64,000 bases of DNA from NCBI RefSeq assembly GCF_002087085.1, contig NZ_MWQY01000008.1, forward strand, positions 62,001 through 126,000, written 5' to 3'. The stretch is from Marispirochaeta aestuarii (lineage in GTDB: Bacteria > Spirochaetota > Spirochaetia > JC444 > Marispirochaetaceae). Every line of letters starts with the position of its first letter. Within the stretch, counting starts at the first letter, position 1. The notes under the pieces are model-generated. The model was not told where the DNA came from. It ran no database searches and saw only the letters and a program-made list of their open reading frames with translations. This document shows, piece after piece, positions 1 to 8,624 of this stretch. The position numbers were made by a program, and so were the translations under genes.

Positions 1-1065
1 CACGTGGCGGCAATCTCCGTCAGCGATCCCTATGACTGGGTCACGTCCCGGGACTATAGCAGCCGGGAGAGGGAACAGTTGTCCGGGGAGCTGGAGATAG
101 ACATGGACCCCGCAGCGGAGGAACGCTTCCGGTCCTACCTCGAGCCTGTCCTGGCCGAAGCGGAGGGACCGGGGGAGAAGATCCTGGCTATTCTGAAGAG
201 TTTTGAGGAGCTCCAGTACGAAATCGGTTTTGACGAGGATGTCTCCGTGGCGGCCATGGAGCATTTTCTCTTTACCAGCAAGAGCGGCGACTGTACCGAG
301 TTCTCCAATACCGCCGCCATTCTGGGACGCCTCGCGGGAATCCCCTCCCGCGTGGTTACCGGCTACCTGGCTTCGGAGGGGCTGCAGACCATGTCACACC
401 TTCAGGGACTCATGCTGCTGCGGGAGAGCATTCCCAGCCTGAAGGATCATCCGCTGGAAGAGCTCTACCTGGTCACCACCGCCCACCGTCACTCCTGGCC
501 CCAGTTCTATCTGCCTGACTACGGATGGATCGACTTCGAGTCGACCCAGTATGCCATACCACCGCTTCCCGGGGGAGACCCGAACTCCCAGGACGTTGTG
601 ATTCCCCTTATCGAAAACCGGACTGTCGCCGGAAGAGATTTTCAGATCCCCTGGAATCTCCTCCGACAAGTGATGCTGAGCCTGTTTATTCTGCTCTTCG
701 CGGCACTGTATGCCTACCGCTACGGACGGGAGATTCTTCTCAGGCACCTGGCATCCCGGCCGGGACGAAAGGGACTCCTTTCCGCGGAAAAACTGCTGCT
801 GTCGCTGCTTGCCAACGAGGGCCTGCGCCTCAAGAAGAGATCCGAGACTCCCCGGGAATATGCAGAGGTGGTCCCTGAGCTGGGCCCCTTTGTCGGGATA
901 TACGAAAAACTCCGTTTCAAGCCGGGTATCAGCACGGAGGAGGAAAAGAAACTCCGAAAGGAGCTCCTGGATGAACTGCACAAAGCAGTCTCCTTACGAC
1001 GGCGCCGTGGATTGAAGGGGGCTCTCTACAGGCTGCTGAATCTGAAAGGAGTCGTCTTCCCATGA
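1..1065 (+). CDS. Transglutaminase-like membrane protein, 5' end cut by window
   Basis: The reading frame is open to the left edge, so the gene probably starts upstream; the GTG at base 4 is likely internal. The visible part has a transglutaminase core: a Cys in SGDCTEFSN (about residue 97 from that GTG), a His in HRHSWPQFYLP (about 163) and an Asp in GWIDFEST, in the order Cys-His-Asp. A single membrane segment follows (about 217-238), then a charged cytoplasmic tail like the C-terminal domain of TgpA-type proteins. Members of this family are membrane proteins with an extracytoplasmic transglutaminase or protease domain; the substrate is unknown. Its stop overlaps the start of the next gene by 4 bases (ATGA), so they are cotranscribed. 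Confidence 0.8.
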   Translation, partial: HVAAISVSDPYDWVTSRDYSSREREQLSGELEIDMDPAAEERFRSYLEPVLAEAEGPGEKILAILKSFEELQYEIGFDEDVSVAAMEHFLFTSKSGDCTEFSNTAAILGRLAGIPSRVVTGYLASEGLQTMSHLQGLMLLRESIPSLKDHPLEELYLVTTAHRHSWPQFYLPDYGWIDFESTQYAIPPLPGGDPNSQDVVIPLIENRTVAGRDFQIPWNLLRQVMLSLFILLFAALYAYRYGREILLRHLASRPGRKGLLSAEKLLLSLLANEGLRLKKRSETPREYAEVVPELGPFVGIYEKLRFKPGISTEEEKKLRKELLDELHKAVSLRRRRGLKGALYRLLNLKGVVFP

Positions 1066-2312
1066 GAAAGCTTGCACGTGCGGTATTCTGCCTGCTTCTT
1101 GCCATGTCGTCCATGATATCCTGCAGCAGGGAAGCCCACTGGGTAATGTTCCGGGGAGAACAGAGCAAGGGATATACATCCGAAAAGGTCTACCCTCCCC
1201 TGGCGGTAAAATGGAAGCTGAAGCTACAGGAAAGTCCCGGAGAGAAGCGCAGCTTCAATCCCCCCATTGTGGTGGACGATACCATTTATTTCGGATCCAA
1301 CGACGGAAACTTCTACGCCCTGGATGTGGAATCCGGCTACATGCGCTGGGTTTTCAAGACCCTGAGCCCCATCAACTCCCTGCCCTACGCGGATGATGAG
1401 AAGGTCTACTTCGGCTCCTCCGACGGCTACCTCTACGCCGTGGACAGGGAAAGCGGAGAAAAGGTCTGGGACTTCAATACACGCTCACCGGTAAACTCCA
1501 CGGTTATCGGCTACGAAGACGGAATCGTCTTCACCTCCGATGTGGGGGCCAGCTACTTTTTCAGCGCCGAGGGGGAACTGCAGCACCAGATCCCGAATCC
1601 CGTATGGCTCTCCCACAGCTTCCAGATCCAGGACCACATCATGTACTTCGCGCCGGGACCGGAAACAAACCCGCACAGCTTCGGAGCCTACGACATCCGG
1701 GCCAGGGACTACCTCTGGTTCATCGACACCTGGGACGATGCTCCCACCTGGTACTCCTTTCCGGCTAAAAAAGGGAAGATCCTCCACTACGCCACCAGCA
1801 GGCTCTACGTTGACGGCTGGCTCCTCTCCTATTACGGGATTAACGCCCGAAACGGAGAGATAGAGTGGCTCCGGGAAGAGCCCGCGGTGCTGCCGGTCTG
1901 GCAGGACATCGATCACTACACCCTCTTTGAAGACTCCCTGGAACTCCTGGATTATCTTGCCCCGGCCCTCTGGAGAGACCTGGTTATCTATTCCTCCGGC
2001 GACAATGTACTACGTGCTTTCAAGGGAAAAACGGGGACCAGCGCCTGGCGGCGGGAGTTTCTTCAGCCCGCCTCCTCATCTCCCATCGTCGCCGGCGACC
2101 GGGTGTATGTGGGCCTCCGGGGCTCCCTGGACGAGGAGACCCTGGAAAAGCCCTACCCGTCCCTGCTGGTCTGCCTCTCCGCAAGAACCGGCAAGGTGCT
2201 GTGGGAGTTCGAAACCGACGGGGATATCCTGTCGGCCCCGGTAATCGCCGGGGGCTGGATTATCTTCGGGACCGACAACAGCTATTTTTACGTACTGGAA
2301 GAGGTATTCTAG
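1062..2312 (+). CDS. PQQ-like beta-propeller lipoprotein
   Basis: A 416-residue protein with a lipoprotein signal peptide (hydrophobic segment ending MISC, lipidated Cys near residue 21). The body is made of repeated blades with the PQQ-repeat pattern, for example IYFGSNDGNFYALDVESG, then VYFGSSDGYLYAVDRESG, with later copies near the C terminus. Such propellers resemble BamB and PQQ-repeat proteins, but the tryptophan-docking and cofactor residues of PQQ dehydrogenases are not evident, so a structural or binding role outside the inner membrane is more likely than catalysis. It overlaps the upstream transglutaminase-like gene by 4 bases, and its last 4 bases overlap the convergent gene on the other strand. 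Confidence 0.8.
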   Translation: MRKLARAVFCLLLAMSSMISCSREAHWVMFRGEQSKGYTSEKVYPPLAVKWKLKLQESPGEKRSFNPPIVVDDTIYFGSNDGNFYALDVESGYMRWVFKTLSPINSLPYADDEKVYFGSSDGYLYAVDRESGEKVWDFNTRSPVNSTVIGYEDGIVFTSDVGASYFFSAEGELQHQIPNPVWLSHSFQIQDHIMYFAPGPETNPHSFGAYDIRARDYLWFIDTWDDAPTWYSFPAKKGKILHYATSRLYVDGWLLSYYGINARNGEIEWLREEPAVLPVWQDIDHYTLFEDSLELLDYLAPALWRDLVIYSSGDNVLRAFKGKTGTSAWRREFLQPASSSPIVAGDRVYVGLRGSLDEETLEKPYPSLLVCLSARTGKVLWEFETDGDILSAPVIAGGWIIFGTDNSYFYVLEEVF

Positions 2313-2818
2313 GGACGGCCGGTGTCGAAGGAGAACTGGATGCCCGTCCGGATCCTTGTGGAGGTATTGATCCAGTCCGGCGGTCCGATCAGGAGGTCCT
2401 GCTGGGCTTCGATTATCCACTGCATGAACTCATGGGTCCTGATCCGTATGCCGCCCTTGATAAAGGGCCCCACGTAGGTCCGGTTTTCGTCGGCAAAGAG
2501 AAACTGGGGTGTTACGCCGGCCCCCAGAAGATAGGAGACCTTTTCGTTCCCGGGAAAGAGAAAGTTGAGCCCCAGGTCCAGGGGAATATAGAACCTGGCG
2601 TCGTTCGAACCGGAACCCTCCTCGGGCCACAATCCGAAACCGGCCCCCAGACTGAGTTCGAGATCGCTGTGCAGCGGGACAATGTAGGCACCGCCGATAT
2701 CGAGAAAGCCATCCTCATAGTTGAAGAAATCGCCCCCAAGGGTGGCAACAAAGGACGGGGCCGCCCAGGCCGACGCTGCCAGCAGCATCAGGATCAAGGC
2801 AAGATGTACACGCTTCAT
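2309..2818 (-). CDS. Small outer-membrane beta-barrel-like protein
   Basis: A 169-residue protein with a clear Sec signal peptide (MKRVHLALILMLLAASAWA, cleavage after AWA). The mature part alternates hydrophobic and polar residues in short strands rich in Gly and aromatic residues (LELSLGAGFGLW, VSYLLGAGVTPQFLF, RIRTGIQFSF), as expected for an 8-strand outer-membrane barrel. The last strand ends in IQFSF close to the C terminus, like a barrel-assembly signal. A Shine-Dalgarno sequence GGAGGA precedes the ATG. I do not recognise a specific family. It is convergent with the PQQ-like lipoprotein gene. Confidence 0.6.
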   Translation of the reverse strand: MKRVHLALILMLLAASAWAAPSFVATLGGDFFNYEDGFLDIGGAYIVPLHSDLELSLGAGFGLWPEEGSGSNDARFYIPLDLGLNFLFPGNEKVSYLLGAGVTPQFLFADENRTYVGPFIKGGIRIRTHEFMQWIIEAQQDLLIGPPDWINTSTRIRTGIQFSFDTGRP

Positions 2819-2930
2819 GAGTTGTCCTCCGAATGCATTTAAAATTGTGTTCTGACCTAGTTTCGGTCAGTTTTTCCGCAGCATATAGCTTCATTCCATA
2901 AAAATATCGCATGAGAGGCGGGAATACAGC

Positions 2931-2955
2931 AAAAGCGGCACCGAAGCGATGCCGC
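2931..2955 (-). terminator. Intrinsic terminator after the 2980-3552 gene
   Basis: Read on the minus strand, the hairpin GCGGCA / TGCCGC (9-base loop) is followed directly by TTTTGCTGT, about 25 bases after the stop codon of the barrel-like gene at 2980-3552. Confidence 0.6.
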
Positions 2956-2979
2956 GTTCCTTCATTTCCTGGTTTTATA

Positions 2980-3552
2980 TCAGAACCCGTAGGCAGCGCC
3001 GAAACTCAGATACATTATCGGAGCCCAGGTTATGTCTGCGTAATCATTGCCCCCTGTGGGCTGGCTCAGGAAACCGATATCGAGAAAGGGGATGACGGGG
3101 CTGTTCGCAAGGTGATACTGCCCCTCGATACTCAGGTTGACCGCAAGACCGTCAACATCATCCCCGTAATCACTGTCCGACGAGAGTGAACGGTATCCGA
3201 TGTTCAGTCCCGGCTTGATGGATATCTCGGGACTTATAAAGAACCGCGGTTTTATGCCCATCCCGATTTCGGCGAAACTCCCGTCTACACCTTCAACTTC
3301 AGCCGGGCCATAATTTACATACGCCCCTACGGCGAATTTCGGTGTGACATACATGTCCGCAAAGGCCCGCAGCAGAAAGCTGCCGTCTTTGTCAAGGTCC
3401 GCTCCATCAGCATCAATAGTTCCCGATAGCCAGAAACCCGCCGACGCACCGACTTCGTAATTTGCGTCTTGAGGAGCTGCGGTTACGACTGAAGCGATTA
3501 ATCCAAGGAGAAGAGCAACGAGAACACCTGTTGGAAATTTACATCTACTCAT
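2980..3552 (-). CDS. OmpW-like outer-membrane beta-barrel protein
   Basis: A 190-residue protein with a signal peptide (positively charged start, LVALLLGLIASVVTAA) and a mature region of amphipathic strands (EVGASAGFWLSG, FLLRAFADMYVTPKFAVGAYVNYG, ISIKPGLNIGYRSL, IMYLSFGAAYGF). The C terminus ends in aromatic Phe, the usual barrel-assembly signal. Size and layout fit small 8-strand barrels such as OmpW or OmpX families; no specific function can be assigned. It has its own promoter (3592-3620), a strong AGGAGG ribosome site and a terminator, so it is a single-gene unit. Confidence 0.65.
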   Translation of the reverse strand: MSRCKFPTGVLVALLLGLIASVVTAAPQDANYEVGASAGFWLSGTIDADGADLDKDGSFLLRAFADMYVTPKFAVGAYVNYGPAEVEGVDGSFAEIGMGIKPRFFISPEISIKPGLNIGYRSLSSDSDYGDDVDGLAVNLSIEGQYHLANSPVIPFLDIGFLSQPTGGNDYADITWAPIMYLSFGAAYGF

Positions 3553-3591
3553 CCAAGTGCCTCCTAAGGACAGCGTTCCTGCCCTGTATTC

Positions 3592-3620
3592 AGTATAGCC
3601 GAGTTTCAGGGGACATGCAA
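3592..3620 (-). promoter_or_regulatory. Promoter of the OmpW-like gene
   Basis: On the minus strand TTGCAT and TATACT are separated by 17 bases; the -10 box lies about 40 bases upstream of the ATG, leaving room for the AGGAGG ribosome site. Confidence 0.6.
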
Positions 3621-3666
3621 TTTTTTAGAAGTACCTGTGGTTCAGTTCTTTCCCGGGGTCTCCCCC

Positions 3667-3695
3667 TTGACCCGGCAACCGGGGGTGGCTACTCT
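3667..3695 (+). promoter_or_regulatory. Promoter of sppA
   Basis: TTGACC and TACTCT are separated by exactly 17 bases. The spacer contains a GC-rich inverted repeat (CCCGG CAA CCGGG). Transcription would start near 3702 and leave a leader of roughly 80 bases before the ATG at 3780. Confidence 0.5.
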
Positions 3696-3779
3696 GAATT
3701 AAACGCCCGGGCCTGTCAGACGCACCAGCGGCGAAGTATTCAGGGTCCCGCCCGTTATTCCAGTCGAGGAAGCGCCGAT

Positions 3780-6113
3780 ATGAAAAAAAGATTCCTTTCA
3801 ATCCTGATTCTGATTTCTCTTTCCCCTTTTCTGTTTTCCCTGGATTATCCCGGTACGGCTATGGGGGATGATTTCCTGAGTCTCCGGGTCAACCCCGCTG
3901 CCATGGCCTTCGGCAACGCCGGCGGAATAGCCCTGATTCACCCTTTCCTTATCGATGAAGACGAAGGGGAGCGGCCGGACCTTTTTAACGAGTACTCCCT
4001 GCAGCTGGCCTTCACAAACCTGGGATATTACTTTGACAGGCAGGATACCGATTACACCCATAACCTGCTGGCTGCGTTTCCGCTGCTTCCCAATTTCTAC
4101 CTTGGATGGCGGGGAGACTGGCAGAATGCGGACCTGGACGGTATGGACAGCACCCTGGGTGTTCTGGCGCGTCCGTCGGACTACCTCTCCCTGGCGGCAA
4201 CGGGGGAGAAGCTTTTTACCGGAGAGGCCTCCGGTACTGTGGGATTCGGCCTGCGCCCCCTCTTTCTGACCGGTGACAATCCCTCCCTGCTGACTGTGGG
4301 ACTCGATATTCCCTGGGACCGGGAGCTCCGGCGTCCGGTACTTCAGGCAAGCAGCGAACCCATCGATGCGCTGCCGGGCTTTGCCTTCAACCTGGCGTAC
4401 AACATGGAGGACAAGCGTCTGACCGCAGGGCTCTCCTACAGCCTGGGGACCCTGCGGAGCGGGTTCCTGATGGACGACCGGACCAGGGGAGCCGCTTACG
4501 TGCATCTTGGAGTGCGGAAATACTCCTCCCCGGCCGTTCCCATGACGGATCCCTACGTGCGCTTTAATCCCGGTCCGGTTATCGCCGAGGAGTCGACCCC
4601 GGGATTCTTCTTTTTCGATCCCCCGGCCCCCAGTCTGTTCGAAGTTCTAGAAGCGCTTAAGGATCTTCAGGAGGACCCTGCTGTCAGTGGAATCGTGATC
4701 GAAAATCAGAACTTCCAGACCAGCTGGGCGGGATACCTCGAACTGATCAGCGCCCTGAACCGATTCAGGGAGGCCGGAAAAAAGGTGGTGTATTACTACG
4801 AGAACATAAGCCTCTGGAACTACATCCTGGCTTCCTCCACGGGGGACGCCATTTACCTGAATCGACTGGGGCGGGTCGATCTTACCGGGCTTGGAGGAAC
4901 CCGGCTCTACTTTGGAGGACTTCTGAACTCCTTCGGTATCCGGGTGCATAATATCCGGTCCCACCCCTACAAGAACGGGGCGAATTTTGTTTCAGAACCG
5001 GGAATAACCCCGGAGGAACGGGAAATGCTCGAGGTATTCTACCGGGACATACTTGATGAAGTTATCAAACTGGTCCGTTCCGGACGGGGCGAAATACTCT
5101 CCGGAGACCTGGAAGAACTCATAGCCGCAGGCCCCTACCTTATCAGCGACGAGGCTCTGGAAGCAGGCCTCGTGGACGGGCTTATCTATCAGGATGAGCT
5201 TACTGACAAACTGAAGGAGTTCCATCAGCACCCGGTTATCAGCAACGGAGATTTCCGTGAACCCTTCCGCCGGGACTGGAGTGATCCCTTCGCGAACCAG
5301 ATAGCCCTGATCTACGCCGTGGGAAACATAACTTCCGGAAAAGGGGTGCCGGGCTCAAGCATAGGCGCGGAAAGCCTGGGTGCCTCGATCCGTGCAGCCA
5401 GGGAGAACCCCTTCGTAAAGGCCATTCTCCTGCGCGTCGATTCCGGGGGAGGATCCTCCCTTGCATCCGACGTGATCGCCAGGGAAGTCCAGCTCTGCAG
5501 GGAGGCGAAAAAACCCTTTATTGTCTCCATGGGCGGGGCGGCCGCTTCGGGGGGCTACTATATTTCGGCTTACGCCGACAGAATTGTGGCTTCCCCTTTG
5601 AGTATTACCGGATCCATCGGGGTATTCATCGCAATGCCGGAGTTCGCCGGGCTTCTGGAAAAGTACGATGTAGGCAGCGCGGAGCTTGGGACATCGGAGA
5701 ACGCCAGTTTCGGGAATCCCTTCAGGCGGCTCGACGCCGGGGAGCGGGAAAAACTCTCCGGGCTGGTTTCCCATACCTACGGACTTTTTATCGATACCGT
5801 GGCCCGGGGACGAGACATGGAAAAAGAGGCTGTTGATGCGGTTGCCCAGGGGCGGGTATGGACCGGACGCCAGGCTCTGGAACATGGACTGGTGGACAAG
5901 CTGGGAGGTTTTCAGGATGCCATAGATGCGGCGGCGGAAGCTGCGGGTATTCGGGGACAGTACATGCTGGTGGATTATTCCAACCGGGACATTCCCCTAT
6001 CACTGCGCATGGCGGAGAGCTTCAAGTCTCCCCTGGAAGGACTGTTTCTGCCGGAACTGCTGCTGAAGGAGAAGGGGCCCCTTTATATGATGCCCTTCAA
6101 TCCGGCGGACTGA
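3780..6113 (+). CDS. sppA: Signal peptide peptidase SppA (67K type) with N-terminal beta-barrel-like domain
   Basis: The likely start is the ATG at 3780, since it opens with a signal-like segment MKKRFLSILILISLSPFLFS; the frame is open further upstream but without features. The 777-residue product has two parts. Residues about 20-260 are Gly- and aromatic-rich strands (FALNLAYNMEDKRLTAGLSYSLG-like), resembling PorV/UPF0164-type barrels. Residues about 275-777 are a tandem SppA protease: the general base Lys398 in PYKNGANF in the first repeat and the nucleophile Ser590 in GGAAASGGYY in the second, 192 residues apart versus 200 in E. coli SppA (Lys209/Ser409). SppA degrades cleaved signal peptides in the membrane. 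The N-terminal domain is unusual; E. coli SppA has only a membrane anchor there. Confidence 0.88.
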   Translation: MKKRFLSILILISLSPFLFSLDYPGTAMGDDFLSLRVNPAAMAFGNAGGIALIHPFLIDEDEGERPDLFNEYSLQLAFTNLGYYFDRQDTDYTHNLLAAFPLLPNFYLGWRGDWQNADLDGMDSTLGVLARPSDYLSLAATGEKLFTGEASGTVGFGLRPLFLTGDNPSLLTVGLDIPWDRELRRPVLQASSEPIDALPGFAFNLAYNMEDKRLTAGLSYSLGTLRSGFLMDDRTRGAAYVHLGVRKYSSPAVPMTDPYVRFNPGPVIAEESTPGFFFFDPPAPSLFEVLEALKDLQEDPAVSGIVIENQNFQTSWAGYLELISALNRFREAGKKVVYYYENISLWNYILASSTGDAIYLNRLGRVDLTGLGGTRLYFGGLLNSFGIRVHNIRSHPYKNGANFVSEPGITPEEREMLEVFYRDILDEVIKLVRSGRGEILSGDLEELIAAGPYLISDEALEAGLVDGLIYQDELTDKLKEFHQHPVISNGDFREPFRRDWSDPFANQIALIYAVGNITSGKGVPGSSIGAESLGASIRAARENPFVKAILLRVDSGGGSSLASDVIAREVQLCREAKKPFIVSMGGAAASGGYYISAYADRIVASPLSITGSIGVFIAMPEFAGLLEKYDVGSAELGTSENASFGNPFRRLDAGEREKLSGLVSHTYGLFIDTVARGRDMEKEAVDAVAQGRVWTGRQALEHGLVDKLGGFQDAIDAAAEAAGIRGQYMLVDYSNRDIPLSLRMAESFKSPLEGLFLPELLLKEKGPLYMMPFNPAD

Positions 6114-6814
6114 TCCCGGAGCGGCGGATCTTCCCGGCGGTAGATCTCCAGTACGAGATTCAGGTGCCTTCGCATACGGGTGGAGGCCTCTTCAGGCTTT
6201 CCCGTGACGATGGCATCGTAGATTTCCTTGTGCTGCTGGTACAGTTCCGCCGGGTTCTCCGCCCGTTCCAGCACCAGGCGGCGGCGGCCCTTGATGGAAA
6301 CTTCAAGAAAGGTGGTTACAAACTCGGCGCTTTTCTGCAGAACAAAATGGTCGGCTATCTCGAAGATTCGCTCGTGAAACTCCATATCCGCCTTGGCGCT
6401 TAAAGCCGGATTCTCCTCCGATACGGCCCGCTTCATCCGCTCAATGGGCTCCATAAGATAAGAGGCTTTTACGGGGGTCATCTTGATGGCCGCCAGTTCA
6501 GCGGCCTTGAGTTCAAGAAGAAAGCGAAGGTCCAGGAGTTCAAAGGTAAGTCCCTGACGCTCCACGAAAAGGGGAGCCAGGGTAGAGAGAAAGGGAATAA
6601 TATTCAGCCCCGTTATATAGGACCCCCCGCCCCGCCGGGTTTCGATCAGACCGAGAATCTCCATGACCCGCAGGGCCTCCCGCACCGAAGCCCGGGAAAC
6701 ACCGAACTTTTCAGCAAAGTCCCGTTCAGGAGGCAGCCGGTCTCCAGGGGCCAGATCCTGGTCGCGGACGGAGTTGATAATATCCGAAATAATCTCTTTA
6801 TAAACCTTTTTCAC
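6083..6814 (-). CDS. GntR-family (FadR/FCD) transcriptional regulator
   Basis: The start is taken as GTG 6814 because the product then opens with MKKVYKEIISDII, the usual beginning of the winged helix; an upstream GTG at 6886 in frame would add 24 residues. The 243-residue protein has an N-terminal winged HTH (LPPERDFAEKFGVSRASVREALRVMEILGLI, residues about 28-62) and a C-terminal helical FCD effector domain with metal-ligand-type residues (ADMEFHERIFEIA, HKEIYDAI, MRRHL). FCD regulators respond to small organic acids. The gene is convergent with sppA, overlapping it by 31 bases, and divergent from the thioesterase gene, which it may or may not control. Confidence 0.85.
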   Translation of the reverse strand: MKKVYKEIISDIINSVRDQDLAPGDRLPPERDFAEKFGVSRASVREALRVMEILGLIETRRGGGSYITGLNIIPFLSTLAPLFVERQGLTFELLDLRFLLELKAAELAAIKMTPVKASYLMEPIERMKRAVSEENPALSAKADMEFHERIFEIADHFVLQKSAEFVTTFLEVSIKGRRRLVLERAENPAELYQQHKEIYDAIVTGKPEEASTRMRRHLNLVLEIYRREDPPLRDQSAGLKGII

Positions 6815-6937
6815 ACCTTTACGTCTACCTTGGATGGGTCTGTTTGAATATACGGAAAGATACGGCCTACCCAGAGTATTTTTCACAAAATCCCGCTGCG
6901 TTTCAAGCGCTATTTTCTGGTGCGGAAAAAACCGTAA

Positions 6938-6966
6938 TTGCCATTAACCCCCGGTCCCGGTATAGT
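6938..6966 (+). promoter_or_regulatory. Promoter of thioesterase gene, leaderless geometry
   Basis: TTGCCA (6938-6943), 17-base spacer, TATAGT (6961-6966), then only 6 bases (TAATTC) before the ATG at 6973. Transcription from this promoter would start at or next to the A of the ATG. No Shine-Dalgarno sequence is present. Confidence 0.65.
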
Positions 6967-6972
6967 TAATTC

Positions 6973-7362
6973 ATGAACACCTACACCATCGTACGTATGG
7001 AGCATCTGAACCACCATGGAAATCTCTTCGGCGGCCAGATGCTTAAATGGGTCGACGAAAATGCCTGGCTTGTGGCAGCCAAGGAGTATCCCGGCTGCAT
7101 GCTGGTGACCCGGGCCATGGACGATATCTCCTTCAGGCATCCGGTTCCCGTGGGGTCTATCCTGCGCTTCGATGCCCGGGAAACCCATCATGGACAGACA
7201 TCCCTGAGCTACAGCGTGGATGTATGGTCAGACGAACCGGGGGCTACAGAGGAAAAACTGGTTTTCTCCACCTCCGTGACCTTCGCCTGCGTCGACTGCG
7301 AAGGGAAGAAGGCTCCCATTCCTCCCAGGGGGGGTACAAAACCCGGAGCCTGCGGGGATTAA
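6973..7362 (+). CDS. Acyl-CoA thioesterase (hotdog fold, YciA-like)
   Basis: A 129-residue hotdog-fold protein. It has the conserved start of the acyl-CoA hydrolase family (HLNHHGNLFGGQMLKWVDENAW, with the helix residues GG-x-x-LKW-x-DE), followed by the beta-strand segment ISFRHPVPVGSILRFDARE and a second strand pair ending in FACVD. YciA/Acot-type enzymes hydrolyse acyl-CoA to free acid and CoA in the cytoplasm; substrate chain length cannot be told here. The C-terminal tail is short and proline-rich. It is a single-gene unit with a leaderless-type promoter; its 3' end overlaps the convergent iron-sulfur gene by 4 bases. Confidence 0.85.
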   Translation: MNTYTIVRMEHLNHHGNLFGGQMLKWVDENAWLVAAKEYPGCMLVTRAMDDISFRHPVPVGSILRFDARETHHGQTSLSYSVDVWSDEPGATEEKLVFSTSVTFACVDCEGKKAPIPPRGGTKPGACGD

Positions 7363-8624
7363 GTTCCGATACTGCCCCGCTGATCGTCCAGGGCGATCAT
7401 CTCTTCCGTCAGCTTTCGTATTTTGGATCGCAGAACAAAGACGCAGTCCGTCTCCTTTCCCCTTCCCTGAACAATGTCTTCCGCCAGGGCCCTGCAGTTG
7501 GGGGCCCCGCAGGAGCCGCAGTCCAGGGCAGGGAGGTCCTCCGTGAGGGCTTCCAGGCGTTCGAGCTTTTCCAGGGCCCGGGCAGGATCGGCATCCAGGG
7601 CCATCACCCTGTTTTCCCTGGTCATGACCCTGGTCTCCAGCAAAAATTCCCGCTTTTCCGTCCGGGAGGCTTCACTGCTTTCCCTGCCCGCCTGTTCCGC
7701 CCTTGCCGCCAGCCGGGACCTGGCCATGAAGGGATTTTCCACCTGAAGTGCCCCGCCCACACAGCCTCCGGGACAGGCCATGGCCTCGATAAAGCTGATT
7801 CCTTCGCTGTTTCCCGAATCGATCTTCTCCAGCAGAAGAGAGACATTCCGTATTCCATCCACGGCGATCCCCTCCCCCGGAGCAACCGAGCGGCTTTCTC
7901 CGCCGCTTCGTCCCCAGAGGATCCCCGTCTTTCCCGCAGTGGAATCGACACGCCCCCTGCCCACGGCCTTTACAACAGCCGCGAAGAGATCCCGCACCGG
8001 CACGGCTGCAGCGACACTCGAGGCTGAGGCGAAGAGAGGATGTCTGGAATCGGTGATCTTGGCGGGACAGGGGGTTATGAACACCGGAGAAGCCGATTCA
8101 CCGTAATGCCTCTTTATCAGCCGGGCGGCAACCTCCATGGGTGAGGGCAGAGGGACCAGACTGGACAGAAGCGCAGGAAAACGAACCTCCACCAGGCGCA
8201 CCACGGCCGGACAGGACGAGGAGATTAGAGGACGGGGAGCATCTTCACCTTCCAGGATTCGGGCTGTAGCTTCCGTCACTATCTCCGCCCCCAGGGCCAC
8301 CTCTTCCACACCGGCAAAGCCCAGGGACTTGAGGGCCCCCAGCAGGTCCTCCACGGGAATGGCGGATTTAAACTGTCCGTAAAAACTGGGGGCCACCATG
8401 GCCACAGGAGTCTCCAGGGCAAGGGCCGCCTCCAGGGCATCGGAGCGAACGCTCTTGGCATGATGGGGACACACCCGGATACATTCGCCGCAGTCGATAC
8501 AACGCTCGGTTATGATAAAGGCCTTACCGCCCCTGACCCGGATAGCCTCGGTGGGACAGCGGGTAACACAGAGTGTACAGCCCTTGCAGCGCTCCTCCAG
8601 GAGCATCACTGAATGCCGTGTCAT
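7359..8624 (-). CDS. [FeFe]-hydrogenase-like iron-sulfur protein, probable redox sensor (HsfB-like)
   Basis: A 421-residue protein in three parts. Residues 10-55 hold two [4Fe-4S] ferredoxin motifs (Cys13/16/19/23 and Cys42/45/48/52). Residues about 70-295 match the [FeFe]-hydrogenase large-subunit core with all three H-cluster loops: SSSCPA (Cys138), TPCPAK (Cys186, Lys189) and EAMACPGGCVGG (Cys284, Cys288). Residues 365-395 form an Fe4S domain (Cys369/372/377/394). In catalytic enzymes the residue before the first-loop ligand is a proton-transferring Cys (TSCCP); here it is Ser137, as in the sensory or group D hydrogenases. It is preceded by an anti-sigma-type ATPase gene whose stop overlaps this ATG by 4 bases, so a sensing role is more likely than bulk hydrogen metabolism. 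Confidence 0.8.
   Translation of the reverse strand: MTRHSVMLLEERCKGCTLCVTRCPTEAIRVRGGKAFIITERCIDCGECIRVCPHHAKSVRSDALEAALALETPVAMVAPSFYGQFKSAIPVEDLLGALKSLGFAGVEEVALGAEIVTEATARILEGEDAPRPLISSSCPAVVRLVEVRFPALLSSLVPLPSPMEVAARLIKRHYGESASPVFITPCPAKITDSRHPLFASASSVAAAVPVRDLFAAVVKAVGRGRVDSTAGKTGILWGRSGGESRSVAPGEGIAVDGIRNVSLLLEKIDSGNSEGISFIEAMACPGGCVGGALQVENPFMARSRLAARAEQAGRESSEASRTEKREFLLETRVMTRENRVMALDADPARALEKLERLEALTEDLPALDCGSCGAPNCRALAEDIVQGRGKETDCVFVLRSKIRKLTEEMIALDDQRGSIGT

Noticed and set aside
2852-2875. Hairpin CTGACC/GGTCAG followed by TTTTT on the plus strand
   Set aside because: No plus-strand gene ends before it; it lies in the leader of the minus-strand gene at 2309-2818, where it is more likely an operator or chance repeat.
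3662-3686. CCCGGCAACC in a GC-rich hairpin before sppA, reminiscent of a SAM-I riboswitch core
   Set aside because: The rest of the SAM-I fold (P1, P2 kink-turn, P4) is absent, the downstream gene has no link to methionine, and the stretch is the 17-base spacer of a TTGACC/TACTCT promoter.
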